Below, one piece after another: positions 12,329 to 23,666 of a stretch of DNA of 64,000 bases (position 1 is its first letter; the number at the start of each line of letters is the position of its first letter). The stretch is taken from positions 268,211 to 332,210 of the forward strand of contig JADNYV010000026.1 in assembly GCA_015501055.1 (NCBI GenBank). Direction: 5' to 3'. The translations under genes and the position numbers were made by a program. The notes under the pieces are model-generated. The model ran no database searches and had not been told where the DNA came from. It saw only the letters and a list, made by a program, of their open reading frames with translations. The DNA is from Mucidula mucida (taxonomy: Eukaryota > Basidiomycota > Agaricomycetes > Agaricales > Physalacriaceae).

Positions 12329-12540
12329 TTGATATCCTACTATCTTACACTCGCTTGTAATCCCGCTCGTTATGCATGCATGGTCTTACACATTTGACCG
12401 CCCAAATACTTTGTGTCATTCAGTGATACTGACTCTCGGAGCGCACCCGGTCAGCAGTGGCTCGGATCCTCTCCGAGGATGAACAAATGTGCTTATCCTC
12501 TTGTTAGTATATACACAGCTAGCAGTAGATGTATTCTCAA

Positions 12541-12740
12541 ATGCGTCTTTTAATTCTCGGTGGCACCAGGCCTACTGGCAATCCTCATACGGGAAGCACT
12601 CGAGTTCATCGCGCTCTTTCTGCAACCAAACGCCGGTCGCCTTTTTCCGCCACATATACACTCATGGGCGCCTTTATCGCAGCCAACGATGAATCTTGGC
12701 CAAAAACTGCAATCCATCGCCGTCCGTAGCCAAGTGCAGA
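12541..12740 (+). pseudogene. Remnant of an NAD(P)-binding (NmrA/SDR-like) protein N-terminus
   Basis: The frame opens with MRLLILGGTRPTG, a good match to the Rossmann GGTGPTG dinucleotide-binding start of NmrA-type proteins. The expected next helix (AILIREALE) continues in another frame immediately after, so there is a frame break. No downstream part of such a protein follows. Interpreted as a truncated relic. Confidence 0.45.
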
Positions 12741-13480
12741 GCTAGTAAGGGAACGAGGACCGCACATGAACCGCGAGTCTGTTAGGTCCAGTCGGTTGCC
12801 TTTCCTTGATCTTCGCTATGTAGAACGAAACGAGATCTTCAAGGCTGGTCATGGGGGCATCGGGTGTAAACTGCACGCCCCACAGAGCGCTGTAAAAATG
12901 CTCTGCTCTGCTAGTACAGCGAATTCATAGAGCACAGTAAACGTCCTCTGCGTAATCATGTAAGTTGCACGTACCGTGGAAGATTATCAGCAGAGGAGTC
13001 TCCGAGTCGCCACTCCCTTTATAGAGTTCGACGATGGTCTTCTCTACTTGGGGAAGCTCAGTGAGAACATGCATATTGTGAGAGGGATCCTCGATATCGT
13101 CTGCCGTCTCCGGAGGAACACCTGCACCAGACTGAACACCAACGCGCTCAGAAGCGAGATGTTTGGATGCTCAAAGACAAAGTCGGGCCGAAGACCGCGG
13201 ATAGTCTCGAGGGAGACACGCTTAGACTTGCGAAGCAAGTTTCGGATGGCTGTCGCTACCAAACTGAGACTTGGTTGAGCAAATGCCGCAGGCTGAGGCT
13301 GAATTCAACTCGCCTATCTCCGCGAAATATCATCATCGTCACCAATTTGGCTGTTCATCGCCTTGTTGACTATGGCTCGAACAGACCCAGGCGGGGAAGA
13401 TCCCAAAGGAGAAGAAGACTGGCAAGGGAAAGAGGCAGGAACTTCAAGACAGGAAGTGAGACTCGGAGGGTATCGAGTAG
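12740..13480 (-). pseudogene. Relic of a carrier-protein plus thioesterase tail (PKS or NRPS-like enzyme)
   Basis: Read on the minus strand, the segment near 13230-13130 gives ETIRGLRPDFVFEHPNISLL, the typical end of an acyl/peptidyl carrier domain. It is followed by a linker and then, across frame changes, ELYKGSGDSETPLLIIFHG and ALWGVQFTPDAPMTSLEDL, then KIKERQPTGP, as in the start of thioesterase domains. The serine motif region expected next (G.S.GG) is missing and frames change several times. No upstream synthase domains occur, so this is a small decayed tail, perhaps left by a duplicated or deleted biosynthetic gene. Confidence 0.5.
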
Positions 13481-13989
13481 TGAGATAACACAGCCACACA
13501 ATTCACCATCATCATCCTTCGCGAGTCGGGTTCTCCTAGTCCAACAGTATTGCGTTCTGTCTCACCACCATCAGGATCAAGATGGAAGCCTTATTTGGGA
13601 TCGAGCCCTCCTTCTGTGCCCGCACCCGCGCCGCCTCGCCCGTCGTTCCTGGACCTGCGCCTGCACAGAAACCTGCCACGGCGACGACCGTAGACGCCGT
13701 CAACATCGAGCCTCAGCTGACGGCAAAAAAGGTGTTGGAGCAATGCGATATTGTCTTCAAAAGGTAGACGTCATTCGTTTCACTCCCCATCCTTACTTAC
13801 CCCGGAGCAGGGGCGACTGTCGAACTCTCCTTTTCCCGCCGTTTCCCTCCTTCTCGACTTCTGTTTACGATGAGATTAGGGAATGTTGGGCAAGGTCAAA
13901 TTCCCCCCTCAAACTGAGGTGTGGCTCGTGCCATCTGCTCTACTACTTTAATGACTCGGTACCACTCACTGAAGGATAACGTCAACCGA

Positions 13990-14788
13990 AAAGTTCCCGA
14001 TTATCTTAGAACTCATGCTCTCCGGTTCTCATGAAAAGGCAAGTGGGGGCCTAGCTGCTCTAATTCAAGAGGTATTTGGAAGGAAACTCTCGCCAAACTC
14101 TTTCGCCAATGAGTATTTTATTTTCTCCGGAGCCACGAGTACTATGTTGTACATTTTTCTCATTTTTATGATTCTCATTTTATTGTAGGGCTCAAGCTCA
14201 ACAGTCCCTTCAAGTCTGAGAAGGAAGCTGATGCTAGCTTTGCGCCAGTTGGTAGCGACCAAGAGCCGAGTGTCATTATAGAGGTTGGACGTTCGGAGAC
14301 AATCACGGAACTGCGCGGGGATATGAAGCGCTGGTTCACCCTCCAATCTGTATGCTCAACTTCCAATAATGTGCCTTTGAATCCTTACATTCAGAGTGTA
14401 GGTCAGGCTGGTCATTCTTATTGAGATCTCCAAACCGACCCCGGCGCACCCAGAGCTGCCAACACTGCGTGTGGAGATGTGGATGCGTAGTATCCCGGAT
14501 GACTCAAAGAGAGATCTAAATGAAGATGTGTGTGCGCAAGTATCTTCTGATGATTGGTCCAGAGGAGTCGGGCGTTCATTGGAAATACCTCTCGACATGC
14601 TACTGGGAAAAGAGGAGATCCCCGACGGCCTGCCTCGTCAGTTGGAGTTACCAGTAAAAGCACTTGGAAAGCTTCGTCAACATATCATTGATGCTTGGAT
14701 TAAGCAAGTTTCTTTATTCCATTTCTCTCAGCTTTTGTACTGATGCCGTGTCAGGGAGCACAAAAATGAGATTGTCCAGCAGAGCTAA
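13990..14788 (+). CDS. PD-(D/E)XK nuclease-like fungal protein (start uncertain)
   Basis: Exons can be chained in phase: about 13990-14129, 14189-14351, 14402-14702 and a short last exon to a TAA at 14786-14788. The core EPSVIIEVGRSE followed by a conserved Asp and Trp, then VRLVILIEI, resembles the E-x-V core of a large uncharacterised Agaricomycete family related to PD-(D/E)XK endonucleases. Completing the last exon needs a GC..AG intron (GCAAGT donor at 14703). If that intron is not used, the frame ends at 14741. The first exon and start codon were not found; an open frame with ATG at 13582 may belong to it. It could be a decayed copy, since its neighbours to the left are relics. Confidence 0.45.
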
Positions 14789-14940
14789 CCGGCCCTTGTG
14801 ATATGGCAGAGTCTTAGAATTGTGGTAAAATCCCTTGCATACGTATCTTTTTTCTGGGCAAAGGTATTACCAATAGGCCTCAACATGTTTAAAGATAATG
14901 TATGTGCTATGAATACAATCATGATTATACCCAACCTCGT

Positions 14941-17900
14941 CTACAGAAACGGCACGTTCTTCATCTCACCTGCCGCCAACAAGTCCTCATCAAAATCTTC
15001 CTCCGCCGCGTCTTCATTAAGCTGTCCATCCTCCTCTTCCCCGTCATAATCATTATGATCGTCCTCATCTTGTTCGTCAATCTCGAAATGCATGTCATCC
15101 AGCGCCCCGGGTATACTGCTCATGCTCCTCGTCCTCTCCCTCTTTTTCCTATGCCCGGCTCCGTCATCCTCGATTTCGTCGTCAGACTCTGACTCCGCGT
15201 AAGTTAACGAAGATGACGATATCGAATCAGGACTGGCGCTTCGTCTCCCAACAGTTGAAGACGATGATCCGGAGAACCCGAGCGTACTACTTAGCCTTTC
15301 AAAGGAAGACATCTGCCTCAACTCTGGACTGCGTGTTGGAACGCCTTCGGGTGAAGTCTCTCTCGGTGTAGGTGCAGTAGATTTGGGAAGGTTGTTGGCT
15401 TGTCGCCCGCCTAATAGACTGAAATTCCGTAAACGGGAAAGACCGCCGGTATTGGACGTGTCAGATCGCGCGCTCAGAGCAGGAGAAGGCGGGGAAAGAT
15501 CAGGAAGAGGATATTCTTGTATAGGCGCCTTCCAAAAATTGAAATCGGTAAACTCAGGCGTCCACTTGCGATGAATTGGTGGAAACATTTGGTCAACAAG
15601 ATCCGTCATGTGGATATATCTACGCTCATGTCAGAGTAGTATTATATCATAGAAGCAAAAAAGCTCACGATGACTTGTAACCAGCAAGTTCTAAAAGTTC
15701 AAGCTTCACCTCGCCAGTCGAGTCAATCGTGAAGATCCTTGAACTGGGAACATTCACGCTTCTGTAAGATAAGGCATCCGTTATTCGGTTCCCAAAGCCA
15801 GCATAAAACGGGTTGCGAGATGCATCGCCGAAGAGACGCTGAATATCTCGCAAACATGCCATTTTAAACACTTCTGGTTTACGCATAATGACTTCCCTTG
15901 AAAGGAAATCAGCTGACCGCCTTTCGGAAGGAGGTGAACCTACCGGTGCAAGGATGCCATGAGACGATCAGGACTCATGATGACAGGTCCTTCAGGAAGT
16001 TGATAGTCATTTTGTTTAATGTTCTTGAGATAATCTCTCGTCGCGTCTGCCTGTCCTATGGCTCGAGAAGTCAGATACATAATCTTGTACCCATTCCGGC
16101 ATATATCGGTGTAGAGCTTTGCAACCCCCAAATGTGTCCAGTCACGACCGACCATAGCAAAGACGTGCCCCAAAGCGTCAGATCTAAGCTTAGGGTAAGT
16201 ATCTGTCAGGCCGAATGATGGAGCTAAAACGAACTTGGTGATAGTCCCATCAATATCCGACACAAGGACCAGATCGGTAGAATCCCAGACAAAGATCCTC
16301 GCCGTGCAAACTATAGCGCCCGTCATCGAAAGGGAGAATGTGATGGTATTTGAGCCCGGCTTCAAATTTAGAGCTTTCTAGATGAGCTTCAGCACAAGTC
16401 TTGTCCATATGTTGAGAGAGAATTTACCAGTTGGTCTGAAGTCAATCGAAGAGTTTTGGCAAACTTCTTGCCAGGGACGACAAAGGTACTAACTGATGGA
16501 GGCTCTTCAACCGGTTTCTGAATTGGCGTAGACGGAAGGGCTGGGGCCGAATCTGCCGGAGGAAAATCCTTTAGCTGTGGAGGTCGATGTGGGGTATCCT
16601 TCAGTTCTAATCAGTGTCGGCTGAGCAATTGCTGTTTGAACATACCTTGTTTTCGTCTTCCAATGGGACAGAGGCAGTTTCCTTCAGAGCAGGTCGGTCG
16701 GTCATCGCCTTCTTCGCGTTGTCTCTTCGACTCCGACTCCACCATTGCACCCAAGACGACGATGTTGGAGGCTTTCTCGTTTCGGATGGGGTCAATTTAT
16801 CCTTATCTTCCACTTCCTCACCTCCAGACTTGGCACCATCTTCATCATCAGAAAGAGGTGACGACGGACGCGTCACAATCCCAGCTTCTCGCATCTCCAG
16901 GTAGCTTGAACGCCAAATCCTTAATGCGGGCATGAGTGGAGATTCATCACTCGCGCGTATGTACCTACCAATCAGGTCAGTTTCCAGTGACTATTCATGG
17001 AGTGGCAACGTACTGTCCCTCCGACCACTTGAGCACCAATGAGGGATCGTGAACAATATCGTCATCTGCCAGAAACTTGTTCAGGTCCACCTTTCCCTCT
17101 TCGAACCGTCTAGCAAACTCAAAGTCGTCTAAACGGTTTAAAGAACCCTGTTCGTCCCTTGTACGACGTCCCCGTCGATCCTCCTCGTTCGAGATCAAAC
17201 TCAACTCAAAGTCAATCCTCCTCCCCTCGATTGATACGCGGAATCTGGTTGGATCCGATGGGCTTACACTCAGGCGTCCGCCGGCACCATACTGTGTATC
17301 CAGATCTAGCGCCTGGCCTTCTTGCCCTGCCTCCTCGACGGAAGGAAAAGTTTGCCGCTCTTTGCCTTTTCCCCTGGTGGTAGGAGGGACACTTCGGCTT
17401 CGACCCTCTGACTCTTCCACAACCTCCAAGCGATTACTAATCGACTTCGATTTGCCCTTGCTCCAGGTCATGGTATTGTCTTCGATTCTCCCACCCTTCC
17501 CGAATGTGGCCTTCATTGGAGATGGTTGGGGAAAGGCGCCCCATTCCCAAGAGTATTCCAGCTCTGGCTGTCCAACGTTCAACTTGGGTAAAGAGTGCGA
17601 GGGCGCCACTTGTTCAACTTCGTGGTCTGGCGGAGGCTCAGATGTCGCGCGTATTGGAGGAAACGTGAAGGTAGGTACTGGAGATGAAGAACGCGAGGAT
17701 GTAGAAGGCGTACGTGACAACTCAAAAGGTGGCGAAGGAGTGCGAGGCGGAGAAGGAGGACGCGAGGAAATTGGGAAAGGTACTTCCTCTTCATCTAGAT
17801 TTGTTGTTAGCTATGTAATATCGACAGAATGACACGTACTGAGTGGTTCAGATTGCATACGAGGAAATGCATATTCATCGGTCGATCTGATGGTACGGTC

Positions 17901-18625
17901 CGAGCGTTCACGGTCATGGTGAGGCGCATGGTAACCTTCCACGTCGTATGCAACCTCTGCTTGACTTGTTAAAGTCTGTCTGGGTTTCACAAGACGGCAA
18001 CTCACGGTCCGTATATTCAACGTTGGGGGTATGCTCGACATGGTGTCCGACATTACGCAAGACCTCGTCGGCGCGTTCATTCAGTTCCCTCTCGGTAGGA
18101 TCTTCCTGCTCTGGCGTTTGCGATATCCGTCCTTGCGGTTCTTGCTGTTTCGGCTTGACGTTTGATGTCGATGATGCATCGAGATCGAGAAAGTCAGGCT
18201 CGACTTTATCCGTTTTGGCCTCCTCGTTGTCTTCCGTTGCCTGCAACAGCGGAGATGTAATTAGGTCGTCGGGAACGTCGTCGTCGGTCTCGAATACGAA
18301 AAAGGCCTCGCCAGCTTCACCAATCTTCATATTGAAAGGGATCGGATGGCCGTTGACCAAGACGGTGACCTACCAACAGTCAATATACAAGTATGTTAGG
18401 CGGACATACACGTACCTTTTTCTCTGAAGGCCTCAACACCTGCCATTTTCCAAAACGAACGTGAAAGGGCGAACAAGCTAGTTCCGTCCCGCCGTTGTCC
18501 GCTGGCCGCTGTATAACGATGACATCGATGGCGCCGGTCAACGTGGAAGGGTTTATTGGCGGCAACTCCTTGTAGTACTGGTACGGGGCACTAATAGCAT
18601 TGACGGCGCCCCGAAGGTAATTCAT
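14941..18625 (-). CDS. PAH1: Lipin-type phosphatidate phosphatase (Pah1/Smp2)
   Basis: The start at 18625 (MNYLRGAVNAISAPYQYYKE) is the classic N-LIP amphipathic helix and is followed by GAIDVIVI and the FHVRFGK segment. Central exons are Ser/Pro-rich and acidic. The C-LIP/LNS2 haloacid-dehalogenase-like domain includes the catalytic DIDGT motif (about 16243-16257). An intron follows it, then SDALGHVFAM, RDWTHLGVAKLY and YLTSRAIGQADATRDYL. The enzyme dephosphorylates phosphatidate to diacylglycerol at the ER/nuclear membrane with Mg2+. The tail ends in an acidic Asp/Glu stretch, as in yeast Pah1, where it helps docking to the Nem1-Spo7 phosphatase. At least eight exons and about 1,000 residues; no frame break was noticed. 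Confidence 0.93.
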
Positions 18626-19035
18626 GGTAGTGGGGAGACGGAGAAAAGTGGCAAGCACGTGTTACTACAAGACGCGACTCGTTGGGGCATATGCTTAAAT
18701 TCGATCGGCTCTACCGGCTCAGGCTCATGTCATTCTATCAATATCTCTGTTCGGTGGGGCTTCTGCTCCCAGAGCCACCTCTGTATGCAAAGTAGACCGT
18801 TGAGCTCAGCAAGTCTCAAGCACTTCAGGCATTGGATGTCCGGAGTCCTCACAGTTCGTGAACGAATACTATGAGAGATTTGCAAATTTTCAACGACAGA
18901 CATTAACACCCTTAATATCAATGAATACATCCTCAAGTGAACGTGGCTATCAACTATCTCCTCCACCAGACACTAAAACATAACCGACTAACAATAACAC
19001 GAGCCAAGGCTGCGATGGGCTCAATAGCGAAACCT

Positions 19036-19485
19036 TTAGAGGCTAATGGGGATGCAACCAGTAGACACGAGTCCACCTAAAGAGACAAACATCAGTTATA
19101 CAGATTCAAGAAAAGTGTAGGCAGAGCAATCGAACCGGCGGCGTTGTTTTGGCAGCAAACGGGATGGGCGGAGCTACAGAACAAGTCAGAAATAGTCCTG
19201 TTCCATTTTTGGAGAACTAACGTACCAGCTAGATCCTCCGATACCAACGAGAGAGATGGGGGAGCAGCCAAGCCCAACCATGGCGGTGATGTCCCCCAAA
19301 ACGATGCCCAGGAGCCCGAGAAGCGTACTGGTACTCGGATCGCTCGCACTCTGAACAGTGTTGCAGCACTGAAGAGAGCCGGTATTGCAGTCACCCCCGC
19401 CCCCACCACCACGAGCCTGGAGAGGCGAGGCGGCGGCGAGGGTTGCAAGGGCAACAGTGGTGAGAACGGAAAGCTTGAACTGCAT
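19036..19485 (-). CDS. Class I hydrophobin, 3 exons
   Basis: Exons 19485-19226, 19173-19136 (38 nt) and 19076-19036 (41 nt) give 112 aa. A signal peptide (MQFKLSVLTTVALATLAAAS) is followed by a Gly-rich spacer and the eight-cysteine pattern of hydrophobins: a single Cys, CC, GLGC, SC, HPVCC, GC. The spacing and hydrophobicity fit class I. The last Cys (STGCIPISL) appears only when the second intron is removed; reading through it would give a false tail without that Cys. The product self-assembles at air-water interfaces and coats hyphae and spores. A TATA box lies 72 nt upstream of the ATG. Confidence 0.95.
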
Positions 19486-19556
19486 CTTTGAAGAGCTTGT
19501 TGTTGGAAGAGACTAGACTGCAAGAGTGAAGAAACAGTGAACGAAAGAGGGAGGCT

Positions 19557-19563
19557 TTTATAC
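19557..19563 (-). promoter_or_regulatory. TATA box of the hydrophobin gene
   Basis: TATAAAA on the minus strand lies about 72 nt before the hydrophobin ATG and is followed by a CT-rich leader, as expected for a strongly expressed fungal gene. Confidence 0.6.
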
Positions 19564-21064
19564 CATTCCTCGGACACGGTGCGTGTAACGAAATCTGCAC
19601 CCGACATCCAGTTGTACGTAGACCGCTGAGCATCACGAAATAATAAATTCGAGTGGCGATGCCGAAGTGGTGCAGGGAATGTCCGTCGAGTCGAAAAAAT
19701 TTAAGCTCGCATAGTCGGCGATGAATGAAAGATGATTTGGTGAGGGCACAAAAGCTAAAAACGAGGGGATATCTGGCATTTTTGAGGAGAAAAGGGGTGA
19801 TAATGCGGTCATAGCGAGTCAGAGTCGACTGGGGCATTGAAAGATTAGACGAAAAGCACGCAGGGCAAGGGAAAAACATTTTTTGACATGCGGCGTACTG
19901 TTATTCGAAAATTGACATATTCTTGAGCGCGCATACGTCGAAGAACGCGTTGGGCAGGCGTCATATTCGGAGATGTTGCCCCATGTAGATACATTATTAT
20001 CTGGAACGAAGTTAGATTGGTCTGAAGATGGAGCACAAGGTAGTCACCCACGGTTGAACGACCAATGGTGTTCCCTTCTGCATACTCTTACGGTACAAAG
20101 AGTCGGGCGATTCTGTTCCGCACGTAGTGTAACCGAGTCGGGAGCGAAGAATAGCCCCGAACACGACGTTCATGTTGAAGAGGGTACCAGAAATTGAAAA
20201 GCATGTCGGATATGCGTTGTCACCGATAATTGGGAGAGACTTCTTCGTAGACACTACTTCAGAGAATGAGTAAAGTCTGCGTGCTGTCCGGAGACAAGTG
20301 CCAAGGATAGCAAAGGTAATACTCAATGGCGCGGCGAATTGACCTCATGAGACTGGCAAGTAGTATCGGTATGTGAGGATGTTGACGAAACGTATGCGTC
20401 CGGAGTGCGCGAGCCTTTTGAGCGCATAGGATAATGTGAGACGTACTCCTCTGAAGGTACTATCTTCATCATTGCATGTGGAAGCAGGAAACACCGTCAA
20501 GCATTTCGTAATAAACCTTTGCTTTGGGAAGGCGAGCCCAGACTCTTACAAAGTGTACTGCCATCGTCAAACCACCGTAGAGTCAGGAGGTGATGTTGAG
20601 ACCGTCCTTCGGCACCGGCCGTTCGGCGCTCTCATATTCCCACCCTTCTCACCATAGATTCGACCAGCAGCGAGCCAATGAAGACGAGAAAACGCTTTAG
20701 CGAACTCCTCTCGACTTCCTCGCCATCAATGGCATGCCATCTATGAGGCCCAAGGAAAAGTAGTCGCTGAACGTTCCAACGAGAATGTCCAGGGATCTCT
20801 CCGAATACAGGCTCTCAGATGCAGAGCTGTGTCGTATTTAGGGCATCCACAGCATCAGGTCTCCCTCGATATACCTACTTATCATTCCAATATGCGGTGC
20901 GGACACTGGAAAATTGCTGGAAAAGCCAAGAACGACTCCTGGTGGCAGTGTGATGTGATCATCAACGATCGGCTCGGCTGAGTCACGCGCCTGTACAGCT
21001 ATCTACGCGCCTTTTAAACGAACTTTTCGTGGCTTTGCATCATTTCCTTGTAACCTCCATCAGC
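19564..21064. other. Intergenic, no gene recognised
   Basis: Only short frames without recognisable domains are present on both strands, including a 104-codon minus-strand frame at 20012-20326. The right end is the annexin promoter. Degraded gene material cannot be excluded. Confidence 0.4.
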
Positions 21065-22877
21065 ATGTCATACAATCCTCCGCCTGGCCCTCCACCGAAC
21101 TACCAAGGCGGTGCGCCGCAGCCTGCCTTCCCCATTCCACCAGTCGGGCCATCGGCTGGTCACTTTGTGAGTCTCTTATCATTCCTGCGCTCCATTGCGG
21201 CGTACTCATCTCCTTTTGAAGGAAAACGTTAGCCATCTTGAGCCCTTGGAAGAATAGAGCGTTCTCTGACGTGTTTGTCTCAGCCTCCTATGCCCACTGC
21301 TCCTACGGCGCCATATGCGCCCAGCACCAGTACGCCACAAACAGCCTACGTAAAATTATTTATGCGTCACCAGCTCGTCAAGTTAACCATTGAACTAGAA
21401 TGCAACATACGCGCCAGGTTTCCCACAGGCTCAGGCGCCGGCCATTCCTGGTACAACAACGATCCCGTCAATCGTGCACTACTTGGGCGCTTTTACGGTG
21501 GCACCAGGAATTGAGGCTGTTCGCACCTTTGAGCCTACGTACGATCCCGAACAAGATCAGAAGGCCATTGAAAAAGCGGCGAAAGGCTTTGGCTGCGATG
21601 CCGCCAAAGGTATTGTGGCCATTCAAAGTGTTGAAGCTTCAAGGTTGACGAGAGCGTTATTGCAGTCGTTGAGGTACTGAAGAAGTTGACGCCGATGCAA
21701 CTGGCTGTACTGGAGCATCATACTCGGAGGGCGGGACGCTCCGTTCTCTCACGACTTGACAGCGAGCTCAGCGGAGATACTAAGTGAATCATTGTGGTCT
21801 AAATCAAGTACTTCATCGTCGCTGACGTAGACCTACAGACAACTTGTTCATGGCTTCTTATTAGGACCTTTGATGTGCGACGCCTGGGTGGTACATAATG
21901 CCCTCAAAGGTTTTGGGTAGGCAACCGTCATAGGCGTCGCTTCATGCTGAGCTGATCTCGTCCTTGGCAGAACTGATGAGGAGTTCCTGAATGAGGTTGT
22001 ACTTGGCCGAGGCAACGAAGAGCTCCATCTGTTGAAGCTGGCTTACCCTAAGTTGAGCAAAGGGCGTCCTCTCGAAGATGCTATAGCGAGCGATCTTAGC
22101 GGAAAGACTGAAAGGCGTAAGTGCTAGTATTGTTGAACGTTGAATATCTCATGACTAGGTAAGTTTTTGCCATGGTTCTTACTGCGGCTAGAGACGTCGG
22201 ACCTACGGTCAACATGGCCGACGTCACTCGAGACGTCGAGGTCTTGTACAAAGCGGGGCAAGGCAAGAAGGGAACTGATGAGGTGTTTTTGACTTGACGT
22301 CTTCTTGAATGGAAGCTAACGCTACCATAGATCACATTTTGCAACATAATAGTCAACAGCTCGCCTCAACATCTTACCGAAGTGTCAGTGGGCAATTTTT
22401 TGTTCTCCGCAATGAAGCTGACGGCGGGTTGACAGTATCCGGGCGTATGACAGCACTTACAAGAGTCTGACAAAGATTGTCAAGGCCGAGTTCTCAGGCC
22501 ACATGCAGAGAGCGCTAATTCATATGATAAAGGGCGTCAAGCCGAAGCGCTTGGCTTACGGGGAAGGTGTGTGGCGCGACGTAAAGTACATCGAGAAAGC
22601 AATGAAGGGCGGTAAGATGGAAGGCATATCCATTAGGTTCGACTTTCTGGTTGAGTAAAGTGCGTCGACTCATAGAATTTCCAGATTACTTCGAGCGTCT
22701 TGGAGTCCAATTCGGATGCAGCAGATTAAATATGCCTACGAGAAGAGATATGGCAAGCCCTTGGAGAAGCGTATGAGGGAGGTTTCGAAGCCAGGACCTT
22801 ACCTCACCATGATGTTAGCGCTACTGGCGAAGGGTGATTCCGTGGAGCCCGTCCCGCTGCCAGTGCCCTCAGGATGA
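21065..22877 (+). CDS. Annexin with Pro/Gly-rich N-terminus
   Basis: Starts MSYNPPPGPPPNYQGG, a Pro/Gly/Tyr-rich head as in annexin A7/A11 and fungal ANXC3. The core has the repeat pattern: DQKAIEKAAKGFG; a second with ALKGFGTDEEFLNEVV; a third with DVEVLYKAGQGKKGTDE; a fourth ending KYAYEKRYGKPLEKRM. Annexins bind acidic phospholipids with Ca2+ through GxGT-[38]-D/E loops. Many short introns are present, one requiring a downstream AG (after GTAAG near 22165). In repeat 1, around 21600-21645, the frames do not join cleanly: the proposed intron would be only 34 nt and out of phase by one base, so a one-base error or change is likely there. The stop is at 22875-22877. Confidence 0.85.
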
Positions 22878-23666
22878 AAGCGAAGTATCGCGCGCTATAC
22901 GAGGAAGAAGGTGTAAGATTGGTGTATACTAGTAGTCAGCTTAATGTAGAAATGGGACTAGAACAGTCGAAATTACAGACCTGTAGGATTCCTAGGAATC
23001 GATCCAATGTCAAGCATAAACTCGGGATGTCTTCGCGATTCTTTGACACCGTACCCAACCTTCTTGGATACCCAGTTCCTTCGATTTGCCGCCACGCCGA
23101 CGCACGTTTCGTTAAGTCTTGCTTTGGGCGTGTTTGTTTTGAAAGCCAGTCAACGCTCATGCATGATGCCACCATCATTACCTCCAGCATTTCTCTGCCA
23201 TTTCTTATCAGCTACAGCATCTAGATCGGAATAATATTTTACAATGGATCGGCTGCCTTTTCATGTCAACCCCTTTACTTATGTGCGGTGATCTGTGGCG
23301 TACCTTAAAAAAGCTCAAGGTGCCTGGTATGGACGTGTTCATCGTCAGTGCACACCTCCATTATTCGCTGGATTCTAGTGCTATGGCAGCGCTTCGAGTC
23401 CACATCGCAACGTTCAGAAACTCTCCGCCTTAGTTCACCTTCTTTCGACGTAAAGCCTGTTCCGTCTCTGGATACCGCGCCTTCGATCAAAGGATAGTCA
23501 ACGTCCGGGTTGCCTTGGCTGGAACAGGGGCCTAATCTATGCGAGATATCGACGCAGAGGATCCCGTATATATATTCGGAGAGCGAGGAACGGTACAGTT
23601 TTTTCATTTTCGTTCCAACTATTCCGCTCCTTACAGGGCTCAGCGCCCTCTCACATTCTTTTCGCC
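22878..23666. other. Intergenic; promoter of the GH71 gene
   Basis: No coding pattern recognised. A TATATATA run at about 23567-23574 lies 95 nt before the GH71 start codon and is a reasonable core promoter. Confidence 0.4.

Noticed and set aside
13167..13979. 270-codon plus-strand Arg/Ser-rich frame
   Set aside because: Overlaps the carrier/thioesterase relic on the other strand, has no domain, and its composition is typical of a random GC-rich frame.
17077..17832. 251-codon plus-strand frame
   Set aside because: Antisense to a Pah1 exon, whose own frame is well conserved.
19092..19607. 171-codon minus-strand frame overlapping the hydrophobin
   Set aside because: A different frame of the hydrophobin region; the eight-Cys protein with spliced exons is clearly the real product.
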